From positions 1 to 64,000 of IMG/VR virus record IMGVR_UViG_3300048018_000619: 64,000 nucleotides of DNA; one strand, given 5' to 3'. The notes beneath the pieces are model-generated. The model did no database searches, was not told the DNA's origin, and saw nothing but the letters and a program-made list of their open reading frames with translations. This document shows, piece by piece, positions 1-7,980 of the stretch (within the stretch, counting starts at the first letter, position 1; every line of letters begins with the position of its first letter). The stretch is from a virus. The translations under genes and the position numbers were made by a program.

Positions 1-260
1 CATCTACAACTCTTAACGGGTCAATTAATACACCTTACATATTTGATGATAGGATAAATCATTATGATGTTGTTTCATCAATACAGAAGATGTACGATTT
101 AGGTAGAGAGGAAAGAAAAAGAAGAGGTCTTGTAGGTAGAAAATACATGATAAAGAACTTTTCAACTAAAACTATGTGTGAATCATTAATTAAAGGTATG
201 GAGAACGCCTTAACTAAATTCACACCTAAGAAAAATTTTGAATTATTTAAAATAACATAA
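1..260 (+). CDS. Glycosyltransferase, C-terminal fragment (GT4-like, 5' end outside window)
   Basis: An open frame runs from the window edge (first full codon at base 3) to the TAA at 258-260, giving 85 residues. The segment reads like the last helices of a GT-B glycosyltransferase: a loop with IFDDRINHYD, then a charged helix (GREERKRRGLVGRKY) and the usual terminal MCESLIKGMENAL helix. This matches the C-terminal end of family GT4 enzymes, which transfer sugars from nucleotide-sugar donors. The catalytic core lies outside the window, so the family call rests on the tail only. It is two bases upstream of the next gene and belongs to the + strand glycan cluster. Confidence 0.6.
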   Translation, partial: STTLNGSINTPYIFDDRINHYDVVSSIQKMYDLGREERKRRGLVGRKYMIKNFSTKTMCESLIKGMENALTKFTPKKNFELFKIT

Positions 261-262
261 CT

Positions 263-499
263 ATGAACACTAAATTAATCGATATGCTAAGAACTAACGC
301 CTTGGCAGAAAAATCAAAAGCGTTATTAACTTTAGATCTTTTAGGTAACAAAGGATCAGGTATTGGGGATCACTCAACAGGTGACTTCTATAAAAACGCA
401 GAGGAGGCGTTATCAATGTTGGTTGATGCTGATGATAAATTATCAACCTTAACGAAATATTTTCCTCAAGAGTTTATAAATAAACAAACCGAAGATTAA
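263..499 (+). CDS. Small protein of unknown function (78 aa)
   Basis: A 78-residue acidic, mostly helical protein with no signal peptide or membrane segment. A central GIGDHSTGDFY segment is followed by a helix rich in Ala, Leu, Asp and Glu. I do not recognise the family. It starts two bases after the preceding stop codon and ends six bases before the GT4 gene, so it is probably co-translated with the glycosyltransferases. No Shine-Dalgarno sequence precedes the ATG. A role in the glycan pathway is inferred from position only. Confidence 0.6.
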   Translation: MNTKLIDMLRTNALAEKSKALLTLDLLGNKGSGIGDHSTGDFYKNAEEALSMLVDADDKLSTLTKYFPQEFINKQTED

Positions 500-505
500 A
501 TCAAC

Positions 506-1768
506 ATGATTAAACAGAAACTATTATTTAGAGGACCAGTCAAAACTTTAAGTGGTTACGGTTCACATTCAAGAGATTTATTGAAGTCCTTATATGATAT
601 GGATAAATTCGATATCTACATTGATAGTTGTAATTGGGGAAAGACCCCTATGACCGCATTAGAACCTGAAGTTAATCTATTTCATTCTTGGATCGAAGAG
701 AACATAATAGATAGTTTAGATTTTCATCCTGACATATATGTTCAAGTCACCGTACCTAATGAATTTCAAAGAAAAGGTAAGTACAATATTGGTATAACCG
801 CAGGGATAGAGACCACCGCAGCACCTAAGGAGTGGATAGATGGGATAAATAGGATGGATAAAGTTATAACCACATCGACGTTTTCGAGAGATGTGTTATT
901 ACAAACAGTTTATAATGAAACAGATAAGGTCACAGGTAAATTAATATCTCAACATAAAGTAAACGTAGATTTAGACGTTCTTCATGAAGGTGTGGACACT
1001 TCAATATACTATGAAAAAGAATCCAACTTAAAATTAGAATTAGAAAACGATTTTAATTATTTGTTTGTTGGTCATTGGTTGAAGGGTGATCTCGGTCAAG
1101 ATAGAAAAGATGTGGGTATGTTAATTAAATGTTTTTGTGAATCATTCAATGATGTGGAAGACGCACCAGGATTGATTTTAAAGACGTCTAGTGCTAACTT
1201 CTCTATTAAACAAAGGGAAGTTATGAGAAAAAAAATACAAAGAATTACATCAACCTACAGTAACCCACCTAACGTATATCTATTATTTGGTCAACTAACT
1301 GATGATGAGATGAATGATTTGTATAATCACCCCAAAGTAAAATCTATGGTAACACTAACAAAGGGTGAGGGTTTTGGTAGACCCCTATTAGAATTTTCCA
1401 TGACGGGTAAACCAATTATTGCATCTAACTGGTCAGGACATAAGGATTTCTTACCGATGGATAAGGCAATAATGTTAGGAGGTAAATTAACTAAAGTACA
1501 TGAGAGTGCTGCCGATGATTTTATACTTAAAGAGTCAAAATGGTTTACGTGTAATTACAATGAGGTTGTTGAGGTCTTTAAAATAGTAGAAGAGAAGTAC
1601 GATGAATTTTTAGATAAATCTAAAATACTCAGAGATGAAAATAATGAAAACTTCTCATTAGAGTCCACAACAATTAGATTTGAAGAAATTTTAAAAACAG
1701 TAATAATAAACGAGGTTAAACCAAAGAAAACTAAATTGGTTTTACCTGAATTAAAAAAAATAGATTAA
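506..1768 (+). CDS. Glycosyltransferase, GT4-like (GT-B fold)
   Basis: A 420-residue protein with the layout of a two-domain GT-B retaining glycosyltransferase. The C-terminal donor-binding domain carries GEGFGRPLLEF, in which Glu288 and Glu296 form the E-x7-E motif of GT4 enzymes, followed by TGKPIIASNWSGH. The N-terminal half has short Rossmann-type strands (YNIGITAGIETTAAP, DKVITTSTFSRDVL) where the acceptor would bind. There is no signal peptide or membrane segment, so it should act in the cytoplasm. It probably adds a hexose or amino sugar to a glycan; donor and acceptor cannot be read from sequence. It sits between a small protein and a sugar epimerase, all closely packed. Confidence 0.85.
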   Translation: MIKQKLLFRGPVKTLSGYGSHSRDLLKSLYDMDKFDIYIDSCNWGKTPMTALEPEVNLFHSWIEENIIDSLDFHPDIYVQVTVPNEFQRKGKYNIGITAGIETTAAPKEWIDGINRMDKVITTSTFSRDVLLQTVYNETDKVTGKLISQHKVNVDLDVLHEGVDTSIYYEKESNLKLELENDFNYLFVGHWLKGDLGQDRKDVGMLIKCFCESFNDVEDAPGLILKTSSANFSIKQREVMRKKIQRITSTYSNPPNVYLLFGQLTDDEMNDLYNHPKVKSMVTLTKGEGFGRPLLEFSMTGKPIIASNWSGHKDFLPMDKAIMLGGKLTKVHESAADDFILKESKWFTCNYNEVVEVFKIVEEKYDEFLDKSKILRDENNENFSLESTTIRFEEILKTVIINEVKPKKTKLVLPELKKID

Positions 1769-1772
1769 TAGT

Positions 1773-2621
1773 ATGAAAATTTTAGTAACAGGAGGGAACG
1801 GGTTTATTGGTTCCAATTTAATCAGTAGATTAATGGATGAGGGTCACGAAGTGTCCTCAATTGATGACCTATCTACGGGATTAAAAGAATACGAAATAGA
1901 TGGGTGTGATTACCATTACAATGACATCGAACAAATCAATTCGATAGGTGGTAATTTTGATATATGTTATCATTTAGCTGCGTTGTCAAGAATACAACCC
2001 TCGTTTGATGACCCTACTGAAACATTTAGAGTTAATGCTGGTGGTTGTCAGTATGTTGCTGATTGGGCTAAGGAAAACAATATTAAAGTGGTTTATGCGG
2101 GTTCCTCCTCAAGATGGTGCAACCCTCAAACATCTCCGTACGCAACTTATAAGAGAACAGGTGAAGATATATTCAAAATGTACAGAACCGCTTATGGTTG
2201 TGACTTCGAGATCTGTAGATTTTATAACGTGTATGGTCCTAACGAATTGGTGGATGGTACATGGGCTGCAGTGATAGGTATATGGAGACACCAAGTATCA
2301 AAAGGGGAACCTATTACGATAGTTGGTGATGGGGAACAAAGAAGAGATTTCACTCATGTTATTGACATCGTTGACGCACTTTATAAAGTGGGTACAGGAA
2401 ATGAAAAACATGAAGATGCATGGGAATTAGGAACAGGTATGAATTACTCAATAAATCAAGTTTACAATATGTTTACTGAAAGGTTTGGTGATCACCCAAA
2501 AATTAATATACCTGATCAACCAGGTAATTATAGATCCACTAAAAGAGAGAATGACGATACTTTAAATAAATTAGGTTGGTCACCTAAAGATAGATTGGAA
2601 GACTATATAAAAACCTTATAG
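1773..2621 (+). CDS. NAD-dependent sugar epimerase/dehydratase (extended SDR)
   Basis: A 282-residue extended short-chain dehydrogenase/reductase. The N-terminal Rossmann motif is GGNGFIG (residues 7-13), followed by the acidic pair IDDLSTG that binds the adenosine ribose of NAD. The catalytic Tyr123-x3-Lys127 lies in SPYATYK, after a serine-rich AGSSSRW segment. GDGEQRRDFTHV is the usual substrate-domain signature of UDP-glucose 4-epimerase and related enzymes. At 282 residues it is somewhat shorter than typical GalE (about 330-340). It should interconvert or dehydrate a nucleotide sugar that feeds the neighbouring glycosyltransferases. Which sugar is not determinable from sequence. Confidence 0.9.
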   Translation: MKILVTGGNGFIGSNLISRLMDEGHEVSSIDDLSTGLKEYEIDGCDYHYNDIEQINSIGGNFDICYHLAALSRIQPSFDDPTETFRVNAGGCQYVADWAKENNIKVVYAGSSSRWCNPQTSPYATYKRTGEDIFKMYRTAYGCDFEICRFYNVYGPNELVDGTWAAVIGIWRHQVSKGEPITIVGDGEQRRDFTHVIDIVDALYKVGTGNEKHEDAWELGTGMNYSINQVYNMFTERFGDHPKINIPDQPGNYRSTKRENDDTLNKLGWSPKDRLEDYIKTL

Positions 2622-3251
2622 ATGAAAATTAGTTATGCTATAACTGTCTGTAATGAATTCGAGGAAATAAAACGATTGGTTGAATTTCTACTTAGAATTA
2701 AAAGACCTAAAGATGAGATAGTCATTTTGTACGATCATAAAAATGGTTCTGAGGAGATTGCTGAATGGTTAATTAAACATAATAAGTTACCTAACTTCCA
2801 AATGTGGAGAGGTTTCTTTGAAGGTCATTTTGGTGAGTGGAAGAATGAACTTTCAGATTACTGTAACGGTGATTATATTTTTCAAATCGATGCAGATGAA
2901 ATGCCTCATACAAATTTAATTAATTACCTACCAACGATACTTGAGGCCAACCCTAAAAACGAAGTATTCTTAATTTCAAGAGTAAACACTGTTGAGGGTT
3001 TGACGGAAGAGCACATTAAGAAGTGGGGATGGAATGTAAACTCAAAAGGATGGGTTAATTTTCCTGACACACAAACAAGAATATGGAAAAGAGAGGGTAG
3101 GATAAGATGGTATGGTAAGGTACATGAAAGGTTAGTAAACTATAACACGTACACCAACTTACCTGAGGACGAAACATTTTCACTAATACATCATAAAGAT
3201 ATTAAGAAACAAGAAAAACAAAATAACTATTATGATGAACTACAAAGGTGA
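2622..3251 (+). CDS. Glycosyltransferase family 2, WaaE/SunS-like
   Basis: A 209-residue GT-A enzyme. The N-terminal strand SYAITVCNE, the nucleotide-binding region and the metal motif at residues 90-93 (DADE) are those of inverting GT2 enzymes. The later segment WYGKVHERLV resembles the VHE motif of the WaaE/SunS branch, which acts on LPS core heptose or on peptides. It begins directly after the stop codon of the epimerase gene and overlaps the next gene by 20 bases, indicating translational coupling. No membrane segment is present, so it should be cytoplasmic. The acceptor is unknown. Confidence 0.8.
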   Translation: MKISYAITVCNEFEEIKRLVEFLLRIKRPKDEIVILYDHKNGSEEIAEWLIKHNKLPNFQMWRGFFEGHFGEWKNELSDYCNGDYIFQIDADEMPHTNLINYLPTILEANPKNEVFLISRVNTVEGLTEEHIKKWGWNVNSKGWVNFPDTQTRIWKREGRIRWYGKVHERLVNYNTYTNLPEDETFSLIHHKDIKKQEKQNNYYDELQR

Positions 3252-3834
3252 TTTAATAGTAAGTAGATATAGAGAAGACATATCTTGGTTATCAGAGTTT
3301 TCTGATTATAGAATTTTCTTATATAATAAAGGGGAACCTATCGAAGGTTCAATTAATTTACCTAACGTTGGTCGAGAAGGTAACACCTATCTAACCCACA
3401 TAATAAAAAATTATGATAATTTAGGTGAGTGGGTATTCTTTACTCAAGGACACCCATTTGATCACGTTAGAAATTACAAAGAGGTTTTAAAAGAGTTTCC
3501 AAATATTACCAAATCAGTGGTTTTTGAAAAACCTAATGAGTTACTATTTTTTAGTGATGGACCCTTTAAAAGAGTTTTACATTCGAGACCAAACGGGACT
3601 CCCCATCACGGAGGTATGGACATAAATGGTGTTTGGGTAGAACTATTTGAAAATCCACCTCTTGAACTATATCCATTTACCGCCGGTGCAATATTTGCGG
3701 TTAGTAGAGACACTATCAGAATGAGAAGTGTGGAGTTTTATAAAAGGGCTAATGAATTATGTGTCAATAAAGTATTAGGTCCGTGGATCTTCGAACGACT
3801 ATTCATTTCAATATTCGATAACACCAATAAGTAA
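3232..3834 (+). CDS. DUF3431-family protein
   Basis: A 200-residue protein matching the DUF3431 pattern: an N-terminal DLIVSRYREDISWL segment, a central GREGNTYLTHIIKNY segment, then a WVFFTQGHPFDH motif. DUF3431 proteins occur in glycan gene clusters and are suspected to be glycosyltransferases or glycan-processing enzymes; I know of no defined reaction. Two consecutive ATG codons (3232 and 3235) are possible starts, and either one overlaps the end of the upstream GT2 gene. It shares a TAATG stop/start with the following GT2 gene. The HHGGMDINGVW segment could contribute metal or substrate ligands, but this is speculative. Confidence 0.75.
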   Translation: MMNYKGDLIVSRYREDISWLSEFSDYRIFLYNKGEPIEGSINLPNVGREGNTYLTHIIKNYDNLGEWVFFTQGHPFDHVRNYKEVLKEFPNITKSVVFEKPNELLFFSDGPFKRVLHSRPNGTPHHGGMDINGVWVELFENPPLELYPFTAGAIFAVSRDTIRMRSVEFYKRANELCVNKVLGPWIFERLFISIFDNTNK

Positions 3835-4934
3835 TGGATATCTCTTTAGTACTTGCCGTTTTTAATAACTTAGATTATACTAAGAATACACATAAAAGGA
3901 TTAGGGATATATACCCTGATGCCCCTATGGTTATTAGTAGTGGTGGGTCTACGGATGGTACATTAGATTGGTTACAGTCTTTGGATGATGATAACCTTTC
4001 CTACATACATGATGACGATCAATTAACTTTCTCAGACAATTATAATTCGGCGATCAAGTTAGTTGATACTGATAAATTGGTTTTGATTCATAATGATATG
4101 GTGATCGGTAAGAATTTTTTAGAGAATTTATCAGAACTAATTGATGAAAAGTCTCTCATCACATATACCACTATTGAACCCCCTATTTTTAAGGGACATA
4201 AGAGACCTGGTAAAGTTATATTAGAATTGGGTAGAGGGTTTAATGATTTTAATTACCACTTGTTTGATCAATACGTTGACAAAGTTAAGGAAAGAAAGGA
4301 ATTAGTTAATGGGGCCACATTTTTTATGTCGGGTTATAAGAAAACATTTATTGATGTTGGTTTATTCGATGGTTTTACTTTTGACCCTTTTTTCTGTGAA
4401 GATGATGATTTCATTATTAGAGCCAAATTAAAGGGTTACCTACTTAAAACAACTGAATGTGCCGTAGTATATCATTTTGTTTCTAAAACCAGTAGAGTAT
4501 TAAGGTCCGAAGAAAGTAAATTAAGTGAACACAGAAACATACGTAACTTTATACGTAAATGGGGGATTACCATACCCACTTTTAATGAACTGTATTATTG
4601 GGAGGACGAAATTTTTAATTACCCCACTTTTAATATGGGTATTAAATTGAGGAGTGATAGACACCTATATAAGTTGGAACCTTATTTTGATAAATTGTAT
4701 TTAGGGGGTACCACACCCACTGAATATATTGCAAACGAACAACCTAATACCAACTACGATTTAAGATCTAAATTTCTATTAACTGATATGGTGGATGTTA
4801 CGATAATCGAGACCGAACCAATGAACGAAGAAGATCTTCATGTAATAAACAAAATCCGATTATCAATTCCACACTACGATGTAGGGGAATATCAAATCGG
4901 AAATTTGAAAATTGTGATTAAAAGAAAAGTTTAA
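3834..4934 (+). CDS. Glycosyltransferase family 2
   Basis: A 366-residue GT-A enzyme. The first strand (SLVLAVFNNLDYT) and the SSGGSTDGTLDWL segment are the nucleotide-sugar-binding start of GT2 enzymes. FFCEDDDFIIRAKLKGY, with Glu189 and Asp190-192, is the typical ED motif carrying the catalytic base. The last 130 residues form an extra domain (from about 240 on) that I do not recognise. The start codon overlaps the previous stop (TAATG). This is the last + strand gene: it ends at 4934, one base from the stop of the convergent gene, with no visible terminator between them. Confidence 0.8.
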   Translation: MDISLVLAVFNNLDYTKNTHKRIRDIYPDAPMVISSGGSTDGTLDWLQSLDDDNLSYIHDDDQLTFSDNYNSAIKLVDTDKLVLIHNDMVIGKNFLENLSELIDEKSLITYTTIEPPIFKGHKRPGKVILELGRGFNDFNYHLFDQYVDKVKERKELVNGATFFMSGYKKTFIDVGLFDGFTFDPFFCEDDDFIIRAKLKGYLLKTTECAVVYHFVSKTSRVLRSEESKLSEHRNIRNFIRKWGITIPTFNELYYWEDEIFNYPTFNMGIKLRSDRHLYKLEPYFDKLYLGGTTPTEYIANEQPNTNYDLRSKFLLTDMVDVTIIETEPMNEEDLHVINKIRLSIPHYDVGEYQIGNLKIVIKRKV

Positions 4935-4935
4935 T

Positions 4936-5379
4936 TTATCCTACCAAATTAAATAGGATGTTATATTGGTCTTTGGTTTTACCCGCATCTTTAAGATCTT
5001 CTTTAGTGATTACAGGATGATCCAACTCTATCTCCTTAGATAGTAACTTATTATATTCATTCAAGAATTCTACATACTTAGGATTTTTAACCGTTTCTGT
5101 TTTCTTTCCCTTTTTTTGTTCTACTGTAGGAGTAATTTGTATACCACCCTCTTCAGTTTTTTCACCAAATTTTTCAATTAGTTCGTTTCTTAATTCATCA
5201 ACCTTAGTTCTTTCTTCTTTTAATTTATCAGACAATTCTCTGAGTTCGTATTTTAAAAGAATTGATAATGGTTGTGATGCAAAACCTTCATAGATAACTT
5301 CACCATTTTGAGGATTGGTATATCCGTTTATTTCTGCATCTAATTGTAAGATTTGATCGATTGTTAACTTTGTTGACAT
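4936..5379 (-). CDS. Coiled-coil protein of unknown function (147 aa)
   Basis: A 147-residue hydrophilic protein. Residues from about 40 to 75 form a heptad-like charged helix (ELRELSDKLKEERTKVDELR), followed by a Lys/Thr-rich linker and a second helical part. There is no signal peptide or membrane segment. I do not recognise the family. Small coiled-coil proteins of this type are common among phage structural and assembly proteins, but that is only an analogy. The ATG is preceded by an A-rich stretch and no Shine-Dalgarno sequence. It lies 25 bases downstream of the permease gene and converges with the + strand cluster. Confidence 0.65.
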   Translation of the reverse strand: MSTKLTIDQILQLDAEINGYTNPQNGEVIYEGFASQPLSILLKYELRELSDKLKEERTKVDELRNELIEKFGEKTEEGGIQITPTVEQKKGKKTETVKNPKYVEFLNEYNKLLSKEIELDHPVITKEDLKDAGKTKDQYNILFNLVG

Positions 5380-5404
5380 AATGTTATTTTTTTAGAAATA
5401 TAGT

Positions 5405-6418
5405 TTATTTTAATTTAAAAGTCAAGTCTAAAACACTGTAGACTATCATAATTATTGTCCATACCGAAATGGATGAGATATATTTTTTTATGGGAGTACC
5501 AAAATATTGTTGTCCTATGTAAACACACTTATGTGTTGGAGATAATAAATAACCTGAGTAACACATTGTAAATAAGAAAAGAAAATATTCAATACCCACT
5601 ATTGAGCTGACTATTGAAACTATTCCCGCGTATTTACCTGATGACCCCAATAAGAACGAACTCAAGAAACATAAACCTCCAACCAAAAAAATATTATAAG
5701 TTGTGGTAACCCCCTCTAAATATGTTTTTATTTGTTCATTGTATTGAGATATGAAATTAGAAAATACAATCACAACCCCTACACTAATTACCAATTTCCA
5801 ATTGACGTGTTTAAGTAATTTACCCCACGAGTTAGAGTAACTGACTAAGTACAGAGTAAAACCACAAAATAAAGGTAAATAACGATCCGTAAGACCCGAT
5901 AATACCAATGTTAGTATGAACGGTAAGAATATAAGATAAACGTTCTTATAATTGATCTTATGGATTTTTGGTATTTCTATATTACCGTCTTCAAATTTAT
6001 ATATAAAACCACATATAACTAATAAAGATATAATTAAAAGTGGATACAATATATTGATTAGTTCTCCATAAGTTACACCTAATATCGCCATAGGTATGAT
6101 TACCGTTTTCTCTAAAGGTGACCATATGTAATAGTGGTGTGTTGATAGGTAATCTATGATACCATAATTCTCCCTACCCCTCTTATCTTTTGGGGCAATT
6201 GTATCGAGTATTCCCGCAGAAACCGCAACCCTACCAGGTATCGGTAAAACCCCACCAAATAGTGAAATTAGAAATAAAACTATTTTCTTTGATTTCACTG
6301 TCTTTAGTAAAAGACTAAATACGTCAGTAAGGTATCCCTTTTCTTTTAGGATTCCCGTTATGACCATAATGAATCCTAAGTAAAGTAGGAAGTCTTGGTT
6401 TTTAATTAGAATCTCCAT
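5405..6418 (-). CDS. DUF401-like integral membrane permease
   Basis: A 337-residue, very hydrophobic protein with roughly nine to ten predicted transmembrane segments. GGVLPIPGRVAVSAGILD in the N-terminal half and LLSPTHKCVYIGQQYFG near the C-terminus form two similar re-entrant-like loops. They resemble the conserved loops of DUF401 proteins, which are distant relatives of the ion-transporter/citrate-transporter superfamily. It is probably an inner-membrane transporter with unknown substrate. Its start lies inside the end of the outer-membrane protein gene (13-base overlap), so the two are made together. DUF401 members I recall are near 400 residues, so this one may be compact. Membrane permeases are unusual phage cargo. 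Confidence 0.7.
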   Translation of the reverse strand: MEILIKNQDFLLYLGFIMVITGILKEKGYLTDVFSLLLKTVKSKKIVLFLISLFGGVLPIPGRVAVSAGILDTIAPKDKRGRENYGIIDYLSTHHYYIWSPLEKTVIIPMAILGVTYGELINILYPLLIISLLVICGFIYKFEDGNIEIPKIHKINYKNVYLIFLPFILTLVLSGLTDRYLPLFCGFTLYLVSYSNSWGKLLKHVNWKLVISVGVVIVFSNFISQYNEQIKTYLEGVTTTYNIFLVGGLCFLSSFLLGSSGKYAGIVSIVSSIVGIEYFLFLFTMCYSGYLLSPTHKCVYIGQQYFGTPIKKYISSISVWTIIMIVYSVLDLTFKLK

Positions 6419-7263
6419 CCAAAAATAATGGTATTTCTAAACTTCTTCGCATCTTCATTAAGACCTGGCAGTAATTCAAAGTTTACATATGCATTACCGT
6501 TAAATCTATATTGTAGTGCGGGTCCAACATACCATTCATTTGAACCATCTACATCGTTATGTCTAAACATGTTAGACAGACCTATCGTTAAATCATCATT
6601 TATTACCTGACCATAAGATGCGGTATAAGCGTACTCTCTTTTTTGGTCTTCTCGTGTTGGTGCAGTATACGCCTCATAAATTAAGTTTACGCCCCATATT
6701 CCTCTTTTACCAATACGATCACCTAAAAGTAGTTTTGGTTCTATACCTTGGTATTTACCATCCAATAATTTGTGTTCAAAGTACAAAGTTGGATTACCCC
6801 ATATCTTACCCCATTCGGCAAGTGCGTATCTTATCTCCCACGAAAACCCTCTGAAACCGTATGAAGATTCATACCCATCAGATTTATAAACTGTGTGAAT
6901 ATATAGATCCAACTCTAATCTATTAGCTAGACCAAATGCAATCTCATCTCTCATTCTAACTTCTGTTGGGTCACCACCTCTTGGTGTTCTCATATCGAAC
7001 CATTTTTCATACATCACAGTACCCTTAGGGACCATAATATAAGTTCTGGTTGATGGAAATTTTCTTACTAATGTCCAAGCGGGTTGGTTATTCTCACCCA
7101 CTAATTCGAATTGACTATACTTTTTGGCTGTAACTACAACCTCGTTTAATTTTTTAACTTGTGTACTGTCTTGTTGACCATTACTAAGTGCTCGTCCCGA
7201 GTATTGTGCCGATAATTGATGTGTTCCTAACACTAACAATATTGATAATATTAATTTTTGCAT
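6406..7263 (-). CDS. Outer-membrane beta-barrel protein with signal peptide and TonB-box-like motif
   Basis: A 285-residue secreted protein. Residues 1-20 form a signal peptide ending LSAQ, a cleavage site typical of Bacteroidetes. Residues 39-46 read LNEVVVTA, like the TonB box of SusC-type receptors. The rest alternates polar and aromatic residues in strands, and the protein ends in aromatic FGWRF, the usual C-terminal signal for barrel insertion. Its size is that of a small barrel of about 10-12 strands, far shorter than a full TonB-dependent receptor, and no plug domain is evident. It overlaps the permease gene by 13 bases, which suggests a two-membrane uptake or export route. It is probably host-derived cargo. 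Confidence 0.8.
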   Translation of the reverse strand: MQKLILSILLVLGTHQLSAQYSGRALSNGQQDSTQVKKLNEVVVTAKKYSQFELVGENNQPAWTLVRKFPSTRTYIMVPKGTVMYEKWFDMRTPRGGDPTEVRMRDEIAFGLANRLELDLYIHTVYKSDGYESSYGFRGFSWEIRYALAEWGKIWGNPTLYFEHKLLDGKYQGIEPKLLLGDRIGKRGIWGVNLIYEAYTAPTREDQKREYAYTASYGQVINDDLTIGLSNMFRHNDVDGSNEWYVGPALQYRFNGNAYVNFELLPGLNEDAKKFRNTIIFGWRF

Positions 7264-7285
7264 GTATATGTTTTTATTTAGATAA

Positions 7286-7299
7286 AATATAAATAAAAT
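7286..7299 (-). promoter_or_regulatory. AT-rich motif upstream of the outer-membrane protein gene
   Basis: Read on the - strand this is ATTTTATTTATATT, 22 bases before the ATG. The same 14 bases occur upstream of the 46681 gene, and the core TATTTATA recurs upstream of several other - strand genes. It may be a promoter element or an AT-rich unstructured leader. The upstream region also holds TTGACTATTGTC, but there is no convincing spacing to a -10 box. Confidence 0.3.
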
Positions 7300-7314
7300 T
7301 TAGACAATAGTCAA

Positions 7315-7980
7315 CTACCTTTCAAATAAAAAAATACCCAATCCATTCCAAAAATCTGACATATCCTCACCACTTGTATAAATTTCTCTTTGATGGGTCA
7401 CAAATAGTTTTTCCTCGTGTATCACTCGATCTAACGCACCACTGTTCCAATTCCAATCATCCATTATGAGTATTGTTTTGTCTGAGAATTGGGGGATTAA
7501 TTTTTTAAGTGTAACATACTGATCATGGAATTTAGTATCCCCGTCATAAAATATAATATCTAACTTAGGTAGTTGGGTGTAATCAAATGTGGTATAGTCT
7601 GTTTTATAAACGTCAATCTGTTCAGTTTTTCCAAACCTCTTAACATTATTTAAAAAATCTTCTTGTGGTGGGGTGTCAATACCTTGTTTTAAATATGTTG
7701 CTAATTTCTGACTCACACCCATCGGCATAAGGTTGGGTGATGCAAAATTATCAATACCTATACTGTGAAGATTATCATTATTGTAGATTGATGAACAAAA
7801 AGTTGCTCCTCTGAAGACACCTATCTCCAAATAAGTCCCACCTATTGAACATAGGTTATTTAAGAAACATCTAACTTTGTTACTAGTGATACCGTGAATG
7901 TTGAGTACGTCTTGGTTAAGTTTAGAAACCTCTCTATTCCCCCACTCAATGGATTCATCAATGTGTTTAATTAGATCCAT
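7315..7980 (-). CDS. Class I SAM-dependent methyltransferase (Methyltransf_24-like)
   Basis: A 221-residue protein. GGTYLEIGVFRGATFCSS is the glycine-rich SAM-binding loop of the Methyltransf_24 / cephalosporin-hydroxylase type. LDIIFYDGDTKFHDQY and TILIMDDWNW are the acidic post-motif segments; the Asp residues there bind metal or SAM. The likely role is O-methylation of a sugar or small molecule. It overlaps the upstream U32-like gene by 14 bases and so is probably translated with it and the radical SAM gene. A second Methyltransf_24-type gene is at 41085-41810. The substrate is unknown. Confidence 0.75.
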   Translation of the reverse strand: MDLIKHIDESIEWGNREVSKLNQDVLNIHGITSNKVRCFLNNLCSIGGTYLEIGVFRGATFCSSIYNNDNLHSIGIDNFASPNLMPMGVSQKLATYLKQGIDTPPQEDFLNNVKRFGKTEQIDVYKTDYTTFDYTQLPKLDIIFYDGDTKFHDQYVTLKKLIPQFSDKTILIMDDWNWNSGALDRVIHEEKLFVTHQREIYTSGEDMSDFWNGLGIFLFER

